NCBI RefSeq assembly: GCF_000236585.1
Contig: NC_017278.1
Span: 310,001 to 374,000 of the forward strand
Direction: 5' to 3'
From: Thermus sp. CCB_US3_UF1
GTDB taxonomy: Bacteria > Deinococcota > Deinococci > Deinococcales > Thermaceae
Length of the DNA: 64,000 nucleotides
Shown one piece after another: positions 55,886 through 62,269 of the stretch (position 1 is its first letter; each line of letters begins with the position of its first letter). Both the position numbers and the translations under genes were made by a program. The notes under the pieces were generated by a model. That model saw only the letters and a list, made by a program, of their open reading frames with translations, ran no database searches and was not told the DNA's origin.

Positions 55886-56148
55886 CCCAGGCCGAGGCCT
55901 TTGCCCAAAGGGTGCGCCGCCTGGCCCTGAACCGCCAGGGGACGGAGGCCCAGGTCTTCCTGCCCGAGGGCTTCCTCTACCTGCGGGCGGACGGCTTCGC
56001 CCGCTTCGCCCAAGGGCCAGGGGCCGAGGTCCTTTCCGGCTTCGCCCTGGCCCGGGGGGAGCTGGTCCTATGCTTTTCGGATGGAAGCGCCCTTACCCTC
56101 CGCCACCGCCTTGGCCGGCTGCAGCGGCGGGTGGGCTACTTCTCGTAG
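55882..56148 (+). CDS. Small hypothetical protein at the end of the holB operon
   Basis: An 88-residue protein, MTQAEAFAQRVRRLALNRQGTEAQVFLPEGFLYLRADGFARFAQG, then LSGFALARGELVLCFSDGSALTLRHRLGRLQRRVGYFS. It is mixed helix and strand with one cysteine. No family recognised. It is coupled to the flavin reductase by an ATGA overlap and overlaps the convergent permease gene by 13 bases. In Bacillus the comparable place after yaaT is held by yabA, but no sequence similarity is evident. Confidence 0.6.
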   Translation: MTQAEAFAQRVRRLALNRQGTEAQVFLPEGFLYLRADGFARFAQGPGAEVLSGFALARGELVLCFSDGSALTLRHRLGRLQRRVGYFS

Positions 56149-57059
56149 GGCTTGCCCACCGCCGAGGGCGGGCGGCTTCTGCCGATGAAGCCCGCCAGGA
56201 CCAGGACCGTGACCACGTAGGGGAAGGCCTGGACCAAGACCGCGGGCAGGATCTCCGTGCCCTGGAGCTGGATGGCCAGGGCCGAGGCCAGGCCGAAGAG
56301 GAGGGTGGAGAAGAGGATGCCCAAGGGGTGCCATTTGCCGAAGATCATGGCCGCCAGGGCGATGAAGCCCATGCCCGCCGACATGCCGCGCACGAACTGG
56401 TTCAGGAAGCCGATGGCCAGGTAGGCCCCCGCCAGCCCGGCCAGGACCCCGGAGAGCACCACGCCGATGTAGCGCATGCGGTAGACGTTCACCCCCAGGG
56501 TGTCCGCCGCCTCGGGGTGTTCGCCCACGGCCCGGAGGCGCAGGCCGAAGGGGGTCTTGAAGAGCACCCACCAGCTTAGGGGCACCAGGAGGAAGGCCAG
56601 GTAGACCAGGGGGGAGAGGGCAAAGCCCTCCGGGCCCCAGAGGGGGAGGCGGTTGGTCACCTCCTTGGAGTTGGTGGCGTTGCCGTAAAAGTAGGTGAGG
56701 ACCAGGCTGGGGGCCCCCAGGGCCAGGAGGTTGATGGCGGTGGCGCTGATGATCTGGTCCGCCCGGTAGCGGATGGAGACCACCGCGTGCACCCAGGCCA
56801 CCAGGCCGCCCACGGCCATGGCGGCCAGGACCCCCACCCAGGGGAGCCAGGGGTGGGGCCCGGGCCCCAAAGCGGCCTCGAGGCGCTCCACCACCACCGC
56901 CGCCGTCAGGGCCCCGAAGAGGATGATCCCCTCCAGGGCGATGTTCACCACCCCGCTCCGCTCGGAGAACATCCCCCCCAAGGCGGTGAAGAGGAGGGGG
57001 GTGGTCTGCCGCAGGGTGGAAAGGAATAGGGCTACCAGGAAGGCCGCATCCAGGTTCAC
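56136..57059 (-). CDS. Nucleoside-type ABC transporter permease (YufQ-like)
   Basis: A 307-residue inner-membrane permease with about nine helices, one of two permeases in BMP-type uptake systems for purine nucleosides. It begins MNLDAAFLVALFLSTLRQTTPLLFTALGGMFSERSGVVNIALEGIILFGAL and has IRYRADQIISATAINLLALG and FGLRLRAVGEHPEAADTLGVNVYRMRYIGVVLSGVLAGLAGAYLA, all typical. It overlaps the companion permease by 4 bases. The ATPase and BMP lipoprotein genes are not in the window. Confidence 0.9.
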   Translation of the reverse strand: MNLDAAFLVALFLSTLRQTTPLLFTALGGMFSERSGVVNIALEGIILFGALTAAVVVERLEAALGPGPHPWLPWVGVLAAMAVGGLVAWVHAVVSIRYRADQIISATAINLLALGAPSLVLTYFYGNATNSKEVTNRLPLWGPEGFALSPLVYLAFLLVPLSWWVLFKTPFGLRLRAVGEHPEAADTLGVNVYRMRYIGVVLSGVLAGLAGAYLAIGFLNQFVRGMSAGMGFIALAAMIFGKWHPLGILFSTLLFGLASALAIQLQGTEILPAVLVQAFPYVVTVLVLAGFIGRSRPPSAVGKPYEK

Positions 57060-58867
57060 CGTTTCACCTCCTCGGCCTTCAGCTCCACCTCCGCCGCCCG
57101 CAAGGGGTCGGTGAAGTAGCGGGGCAAAAAGCCCCCGGCGGCGATGAAGAGCACGATGAGGGCCTGGAGCACCGCCACCAGCTCCCGGCTGATGCCAAGC
57201 TGCAGGTTCACCTGCAGCCCCCCGGTGAGGAGGATGCCGAAAAGCCAGGCGGCCAGCCCCACCCCCAAGGGGGTGTTCTGGCCCATGAGGGCCACGGCGA
57301 TGCCGTCAAAGCCCACGGAGTAGGGGAGGGACTGCTTCAGGCGGTACTCGTCAATCCCCCCGCCCAGGACGTAATGGGTGGCGGCCAGGCCGGCCAGGGC
57401 CCCGGCCAGGAACATAACCCAGACCACCTTTCTCCCCGCCAGGACCCCGCCGTACTCCGCCGCCTTGGGGGCCAGGCCCAGGGCCCTGAGCTCATACCCC
57501 CCCACGGTGCGGAAGACGTAGAAGTGGAAGAAGAAGAGGGCCAAAAGGGCCAGGAGGAAGGCCCCGTTGAGGCGCACGGAGGTGAGGTCGGGGCCGAAGG
57601 CCACGGCGGGACCCGGGAGAAGCCCGCCCACCAGGTACCCCGCCACCCCCAAGAGGAGGGCCGAGAGCACCCGGTGCCCGGGGCTTCGCCGCACCCCAAC
57701 GTAGCCAAGAAGCCCCAGGAGAAAGGCCAAGGGCAGGGCGAAGGAAAGCTCCCCCCCAGGGGCCACAAGCTCCGTCCAGTGGGGGAGGCGGGCCTCGGGC
57801 CGCACCTCGTAGCTGCGGGCCTCGTAGCCGGGGTACTTGAAGGGCAGGTGGAGGGTCTGGCCGAAGAACTTGTACTCGTTGGCGGAGATGAGGAAGAGGA
57901 AGAGGCTGGCGGCGATGTAGTTCAGCATGATGGTGTTGATGACCTCATGGGCGCCGAAGCGGGCCTTGAGCCAGCCGGGAAGGGCCCCCCAAAGCCCCCC
58001 GGCCAAGGCGGCGGCTAGGAGGGCGAGGGGTAGGACCAGCCACCGGGGCCCTGGCAGGTAGACCCCCACCAGCATGGCGGCGATGGCCCCCAGGATGAGC
58101 TGCCCCGGGGCCCCGATGTTGAAGAGGCCGCCGCGGAAGCCCAAGGCCACGGCCAGGCCGGTGAAGACCAGGGGGGTGGCCAGGAGGAGGCTTTGCAGGA
58201 AGCCGGAGGGGTTCACCAGGGGGCTGAAGAGGAGCTGGTAGGTGTAGGTGATGAGGTCCAGCCTGAGCATGACGGCCTCCCGCAGGCTCCCCACCTCCCC
58301 GGAGGGTTCTTTGAGCACCGCCACGATGACCCCGCCCAAAAGGGCAGCCAGGAGGAGGGAGAAAAGGGGCACCACCACCCCCCGGCGCCGTACCAGGAAG
58401 GCAAGCCCCCCGGGGGAGAAAAGGCGGGCCAGGAGGAGGAGGTAGAGGCCGTAGGCCAAGGTGGCGTAGCTTCCCAGGCCCAGGCTGTGCCGCCGCAGGA
58501 TGGGGCGCTCCCCCAGGGCGTTGGCCTGGGCCACGCTTCCCTGGAAGAGGGCGTAAGTGAGGAGGAAGAGGAGGAGGCCCAGAAGGCCCATCCAGAAGAG
58601 GCCTTTGGGCCCAGCCTTGCTCCAGGCCACGGCCAGGGTGAGGAGGAGCCAGGCCAAGGAGGCGTAGAAAAGCGGGTACAGCCAGCCGTCCCGGTAGCCC
58701 TGGGGCAGGTTCCCTTGGGGCAGGTGGTGGCCGAAGGGGCTGAGGAGGAGGCCCTCCCCGCCGAAGGAGCGGTGGGGTACCGCCCAGGGGGCCAGGTACC
58801 AGAGAAGGAGGAGAACCCCTCCCCCCAAGAGGACCAAGACCCCCAGGCGCCTAGGGTCCGTCAACAC
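57056..58867 (-). CDS. Nucleoside-type ABC transporter permease (YufP-like) with long N-terminal extension
   Basis: A 603-residue membrane protein. The C-terminal 400 residues are a YufP-like permease: LLATPLVFTGLAVALGFRGGLFNIGAPGQLILGAIAAM, FGAHEVINTIMLNYIAASL, YELRALGLAPKAAEYGGV and SVGFDGIAVALMGQNTPLGVG. About 170 extra residues at the N-terminus hold further hydrophobic segments (LGVLVLLGGGVLLLLWYLAPWAV, LFYASLAWLLLTLAVAW, FLLTYALFQGSVAQANALGERPILRRHSLGLGSY). Usual YufP proteins have about 350 residues. I chose the GTG at 58867 because TACAAT lies 7 bases upstream; the GTG at 58873 is one base from that box. It is the first gene of the pair. Confidence 0.88.
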   Translation of the reverse strand: MLTDPRRLGVLVLLGGGVLLLLWYLAPWAVPHRSFGGEGLLLSPFGHHLPQGNLPQGYRDGWLYPLFYASLAWLLLTLAVAWSKAGPKGLFWMGLLGLLLFLLTYALFQGSVAQANALGERPILRRHSLGLGSYATLAYGLYLLLLARLFSPGGLAFLVRRRGVVVPLFSLLLAALLGGVIVAVLKEPSGEVGSLREAVMLRLDLITYTYQLLFSPLVNPSGFLQSLLLATPLVFTGLAVALGFRGGLFNIGAPGQLILGAIAAMLVGVYLPGPRWLVLPLALLAAALAGGLWGALPGWLKARFGAHEVINTIMLNYIAASLFLFLISANEYKFFGQTLHLPFKYPGYEARSYEVRPEARLPHWTELVAPGGELSFALPLAFLLGLLGYVGVRRSPGHRVLSALLLGVAGYLVGGLLPGPAVAFGPDLTSVRLNGAFLLALLALFFFHFYVFRTVGGYELRALGLAPKAAEYGGVLAGRKVVWVMFLAGALAGLAATHYVLGGGIDEYRLKQSLPYSVGFDGIAVALMGQNTPLGVGLAAWLFGILLTGGLQVNLQLGISRELVAVLQALIVLFIAAGGFLPRYFTDPLRAAEVELKAEEVKR

Positions 58868-58874
58868 GCCCACG

Positions 58875-58880
58875 ATTGTA
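58875..58880 (-). promoter_or_regulatory. -10 box TACAAT of the permease operon (leaderless)
   Basis: Minus-strand TACAAT is followed by CGTGGGC and the GTG at 58867. The upstream GTG at 58873 is excluded because it begins one base after the box. Confidence 0.55.
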
Positions 58881-58914
58881 CCCTACCGGGGTGGGCAGGG
58901 TGTCCTTGGGGTGC

Positions 58915-58920
58915 TAGACT
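58915..58920 (+). promoter_or_regulatory. -10 box TAGACT of menG (leaderless)
   Basis: TAGACT is followed by CCCCTC and the GTG at 58927; no ribosome-binding site is present. Confidence 0.55.
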
Positions 58921-58926
58921 CCCCTC

Positions 58927-59631
58927 GTGGCGGCCTTGCCTGAGGAAAAAGCCCGGCGCGTCCAGAGGATGTTTTCCGAGATCGCCCCCCGGTATGACCT
59001 CTTGAACCGCCTCCTTTCCTTCGGGGCGGACCAGCGCTGGCGGGCCCGGGCGGTGGCCTTGGCCCTGGAGGGGCGTCCCCGGCGGGTTCTGGACCTGGCC
59101 ACGGGCACGGGGGACCTGGCCCTCCTCCTTAAGGCCAAGGCCCCCGAGGCCGAGGTGGTGGGGGCGGACTTCGCCCCCCCTATGCTGGAGATCGCCCGCA
59201 GGAAGGCCCAGCAAAGGGGCTTGGGGGTGCGCTTCCTCGAGGCCGACGCCCTGGCCCTCCCCTTCCCCGAAGGGCATTTTGACGCCGTCACCATCGCCTT
59301 TGGCTTCCGCAACTTCGCCGACTACCCCAGGGCCCTGGCCGAGCTCCACCGCGTCCTGGCCCCTGGGGGAAGGCTGGTCCTTTTGGAGTTCCCCCCGCCC
59401 CCCAAAGGGGTCTTTGGCCTGGTCTACCGGGTCTACTTCCAGCGGGTCCTGCCCTTTGTGGGGGGGCTCATCTCCGGGAGCTTCGGCGCCTACCGCTACC
59501 TGCCGGAAAGCGTGGAGGCTTTCCCTTCCCCTGAGGCCCTGAAGGCCCTGATGGAGAAGGCAGGCTTTGCCGTGCGCTACGAGCTCCTCACCTTCGGGGT
59601 GGCGGCCATCCACCTGGGGGTGAAGCCCTAG
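58927..59631 (+). CDS. menG: Demethylmenaquinone methyltransferase (UbiE/MenG)
   Basis: The enzyme adds the ring methyl group in the last step of menaquinone synthesis with S-adenosylmethionine. The 234-residue protein has the UbiE signatures MFSEIAPRYDLLNRLLSFGADQRWR, VLDLATGTGDLALLL (SAM motif I), VGADFAPPMLEIARRK, DAVTIAFGFRNFADYPRAL and the C-terminal SGSFGAYRYLPESVEAFPSPEAL. Length and ends are normal. Thermus uses menaquinone for the bc1 complex encoded elsewhere in the window. Its stop shares bases with the stop of convergent arsC. Confidence 0.95.
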   Translation: MAALPEEKARRVQRMFSEIAPRYDLLNRLLSFGADQRWRARAVALALEGRPRRVLDLATGTGDLALLLKAKAPEAEVVGADFAPPMLEIARRKAQQRGLGVRFLEADALALPFPEGHFDAVTIAFGFRNFADYPRALAELHRVLAPGGRLVLLEFPPPPKGVFGLVYRVYFQRVLPFVGGLISGSFGAYRYLPESVEAFPSPEALKALMEKAGFAVRYELLTFGVAAIHLGVKP

Positions 59632-60080
59632 GGCCTGGCCGCCTCCCGTAGCTCCGCCTCCGAGGGCAGGTCCCCCTCCCGGAGGCGCTCCACCAGGAAG
59701 CGGGCCAGGCGCCTTAGGCCCTCCCGCACCTCCCGCCAGGCCGCGAGGGGCTTCCCCGTGGGGTCGGGGAAGGGGACGTGGCGCCTTGCGGTCTTGGCGG
59801 GGTAGGCGGGGCAGGCCGCCTCGGCCTCGTGGCAGAGGGTGAGGACCAGGTCAAAGTTCCAGGGGTCGGGCACCTCCTCTAGGGTCTTGGAGGTGTGGCC
59901 CTCCAGGCTCAGGCCCACCTCGGCCATGACCTGCTGGGCCTCCTCCTTGACGAAGCTCTTCTCCGTGCCCGCGGAGTGGACCTCGAGGGCCACCCCCAGC
60001 TCCCTGGCGAAGTGCTTGAGCCAGGCCTCCGCCATCTGGCTGCGGGCGGAGTTGTGGGTGCAGAGGACGAGAAGGCGCAT
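59628..60080 (-). CDS. arsC: Arsenate reductase, low-molecular-weight phosphatase type
   Basis: A 150-residue protein with the P-loop CTHNSARSQ (C7) that binds oxyanions, and further cysteines in LVLTLCHEAEAACPAYP suited to the thioredoxin-linked disulfide cascade. A Thermus thermophilus homologue reduces arsenate with thioredoxin. The segment HVPFPDPTGKPLAAWREVREGL carries the acid-loop Asp-Pro. There is no neighbouring ars operon. TAGGCT-GGGGAGG lies directly before the ATG, a leaderless-type layout. Confidence 0.92.
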   Translation of the reverse strand: MRLLVLCTHNSARSQMAEAWLKHFARELGVALEVHSAGTEKSFVKEEAQQVMAEVGLSLEGHTSKTLEEVPDPWNFDLVLTLCHEAEAACPAYPAKTARRHVPFPDPTGKPLAAWREVREGLRRLARFLVERLREGDLPSEAELREAARP

Positions 60081-60087
60081 CCTCCCC

Positions 60088-60093
60088 AGCCTA
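60088..60093 (-). promoter_or_regulatory. -10-like TAGGCT of arsC
   Basis: Minus-strand TAGGCT ends 7 bases before the arsC ATG at 60080, in the 45-base gap after pepF. The intervening GGGGAGG touches the ATG, so it is not well placed as a ribosome-binding site. Confidence 0.4.
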
Positions 60094-60125
60094 ACCCCCT
60101 TCCTTCAGGGGAAGGTCAGGCGGCC

Positions 60126-61811
60126 CTAGAGCCGGGCCTCCAGGGCCTCCACCTTCTCCCCAAGCACCTTGAGGCCCTTGCGCCAGAAGTCCACGCTTTC
60201 CAGGTCAAAGCCAAAGCGGGCGGCCAGCTCCTTGGCGGGGTACAGGCCCGAGGCGGCCAGGAGGTCCTCGTACCGGGTGGCGAAGGCGGGGTCCTCCTTG
60301 GCCTGGCCGTAGACCGCCAGGCCGAAGAGGAGGCCGAAGGTGTAGGGGTAGTTGTAAAAGTCCGCCCCGTAGTAGTGGCCCTTCACCGCCCACATGTAGG
60401 GGTGGCGGGTGGCCAGGGCCTCGCCGTAGGCCTCCTCTTGGGCCTTCAGCATCAGCGCCTTGAACTCCCGTGGGGAAAGCTCCCTCTCCTTGCGCTTGGC
60501 GAAGACCCAGGACTCAAAGAGGAAGCGGCTATGGATGTCCACCACCACCTGGGCCGCCCCCTGGAGGTAGGCGTCCAGGATCTCCAGGCCCTCCTCCGCC
60601 GAAGCCTCCTGCAGGGCGGCCTCCACCACCAGGGTCTCGTTCATGATGCTGGCGGTTTCCGCCAGGGTCATGGGCACGTGGCGCAAGGAGGCGGGCACCC
60701 GGGCCAGGGCGAAGTTGTGGTAGGCGTGGCCCAGCTCGTGGGCCAGGGTGGAAACCGCCTCAAAGCTCTCCTCGTAGTTGGCCAGGATGAGGCTTTTGCC
60801 TCCGCCCCGGGGCATGCAGTAGGCCCCGCCCACCTTGCCCTTGCGGGGTAGGAGGTCCATCCAGCGCTCGGCGAAGGCCGCCTCGGCCACCTTGGCCGCG
60901 TTGGGGGCTAAGGCGGCGAGCTTTTCCCTAAGGAAGCCCCGGGCCTCCTCCAGGGTCCACCTGCGCCCCTTTCCCAAAGGGGCGAAGAGGTCCCACCAGT
61001 CCAGCCGCTCCTTGCCCAGGGCCCTGGCCTTCAGGAGGTAGTAGCGGCGGAAGAGGGGAAGGCTTTCCCGCACCGCCTCCTGCATGGCCCAAAGGGCCTT
61101 GCGGGTGATGCGGTTCTGGGCCAGGGTGGGCTCCAGGTCGTCCCTGTAGCCGCGGCGGCGGTTCAGCACCCCTGCCTCCCCCTTGACCCCGTTCAGGGCG
61201 TAGGCCAGGGGCACCTCGTGCCGTTCCCAGGCCCGGAGCTCGGCCTCGTAGGCCTTTTTGCGCACCGCTTCCTCGGGGCGGAAGTAGAGGTTGCGTACCT
61301 GGGTGATGGGCAGCTCCTCCCCGTCCACCGTGGCCGTGATCTGGCTGGTGAGGTTCTCGTGGAGCTTGGCCCAGGCCTGGCGCCCGGAGAGGGAAAGCTC
61401 CGCGGAAAGCACCTCCTCCCCCTCGGGCATCAGGTGCAGGGCCTCCCAGCGGGCCTCCTCCACCAGGATGCGGTAGGGGCCAGCCTCCTCAGGCTCCTGC
61501 AGGGCCAGGTAGCGGGTGAGGCGGGGCCTTAGGCGCTCGTAGTCCAGAAGGAGCATCTCCAGCTCGGAGAGCTTGGCCAGGGCTGCCTCGTCCTCCGTGT
61601 TGGCGCTGAAGCGGGCGTAGAGGTAGGCGGAAAGGGGGGTGGTCTTTTCCGCCAGGGCGTCCAGGGCAGCGAGGACCTCGTCCAAGGGGGTTTCTCCTTC
61701 CAGAAGCCCCTTGAGGTGGGCGATCTGCCGCCTCAGGTCCTCCCAGGCCCCTTGGAACTCGGGGCTTTCCAGGCTGGGGAAAAGGGGGGTCAGGTCCCAG
61801 GTGGTTTCCAC
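60126..61811 (-). CDS. pepF: Oligoendopeptidase F (M3 family)
   Basis: A 561-residue zinc metallopeptidase that degrades short peptides in the cytoplasm. The active site is HELGH in VSTLAHELGHAYHNFALA, with the third ligand Glu further on in IMNETLVVEAALQEA. The N-terminal region (WDLTPLFPSLESPEFQGAWEDLRRQIAHL) and C-terminal YGADFYNYPYTFGLLFGLAVYGQAKEDPAFATRYEDLLAASG fit PepF. The GTG at 61811 is supported by TATAGT 6 bases upstream, a leaderless layout. A perfect 18-bp palindrome lies just upstream. Confidence 0.95.
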   Translation of the reverse strand: METTWDLTPLFPSLESPEFQGAWEDLRRQIAHLKGLLEGETPLDEVLAALDALAEKTTPLSAYLYARFSANTEDEAALAKLSELEMLLLDYERLRPRLTRYLALQEPEEAGPYRILVEEARWEALHLMPEGEEVLSAELSLSGRQAWAKLHENLTSQITATVDGEELPITQVRNLYFRPEEAVRKKAYEAELRAWERHEVPLAYALNGVKGEAGVLNRRRGYRDDLEPTLAQNRITRKALWAMQEAVRESLPLFRRYYLLKARALGKERLDWWDLFAPLGKGRRWTLEEARGFLREKLAALAPNAAKVAEAAFAERWMDLLPRKGKVGGAYCMPRGGGKSLILANYEESFEAVSTLAHELGHAYHNFALARVPASLRHVPMTLAETASIMNETLVVEAALQEASAEEGLEILDAYLQGAAQVVVDIHSRFLFESWVFAKRKERELSPREFKALMLKAQEEAYGEALATRHPYMWAVKGHYYGADFYNYPYTFGLLFGLAVYGQAKEDPAFATRYEDLLAASGLYPAKELAARFGFDLESVDFWRKGLKVLGEKVEALEARL

Positions 61812-61817
61812 GGCCCC

Positions 61818-61823
61818 ACTATA
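61818..61823 (-). promoter_or_regulatory. -10 box TATAGT of pepF (leaderless)
   Basis: Minus-strand TATAGT is followed by GGGGCC and the GTG at 61811. A plus-strand TATACC overlaps it at 61820-61825, facing the thioesterase gene. Confidence 0.55.
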
Positions 61824-61841
61824 CCTGACCCGTGGGTCAGG
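61824..61841. repeat. Perfect 18-bp palindrome between pepF and the thioesterase gene
   Basis: CCTGACCC and GGGTCAGG flank a GT centre. It abuts the pepF -10 box and ends two bases before the thioesterase ATG, so it is well placed as an operator controlling both genes. It could also form an 8-bp hairpin. Confidence 0.6.
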
Positions 61842-61843
61842 CC

Positions 61844-62269
61844 ATGGTAAGCTTGGAGGCCATGGAGGGGTTTCCCGTTTCCCTGCCGGTGCAGGTGCGC
61901 TTCTGCGACCTGGACGCCTTGGGGCACGTGAACAACGCCGTCTACCTCACCTACTTTGAGCTGGCCCGCACGGCCTACTTTGCCCGGCTGGAGCGGGACT
62001 GGATCGCCCGGGGGCATTTCATCCTGGCCCGGGCGGAGGTGGACTTTAAGCGGCCCATCCACCTCGAGGACCCGGTGGAGGTGGGGGTGCGGGTGGTGCG
62101 CCTGGGGCGCTCCAGCTTTGAGATGGAATACCAGGTGGTGGCGGGCGGGGAGGTGGCGGCCACGGGGCGGACGGTCCAGGTCTGGCTGGAAGAGGGGCGG
62201 CCCGCCCCCCTGCCCGAGGCCATACGGGCCCGGATCCAGGCCCTGGAGGGCCGCCCCTTAGCCCCTTAG
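61844..62269 (+). CDS. Hotdog-fold acyl-CoA thioesterase
   Basis: A 4-hydroxybenzoyl-CoA thioesterase-type protein of 141 residues. The active-site segment is VRFCDLDALGHVNNAVYLTYFELARTAYF, where the Asp of DLDALGHVNN is catalytic; the core continues FKRPIHLEDPVEVGVRVVRLGRSSFEMEYQVV. It should hydrolyse an acyl-CoA of unknown chain. Starts are uncertain: ATG 61844 is listed, GTG 61832 would lie in the palindrome centre, and ATG 61862 gives MEGFPVSLPVQVRF, the usual family start. Its end overlaps mutS2 tail to tail by 12 bases. Confidence 0.88.
   Translation: MVSLEAMEGFPVSLPVQVRFCDLDALGHVNNAVYLTYFELARTAYFARLERDWIARGHFILARAEVDFKRPIHLEDPVEVGVRVVRLGRSSFEMEYQVVAGGEVAATGRTVQVWLEEGRPAPLPEAIRARIQALEGRPLAP

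Noticed and set aside
58868-58873. GTG at 58873 as start of the long permease
   Set aside because: It is one base from the TACAAT box and could not be included in a transcript started there; the in-frame GTG at 58867 fits.
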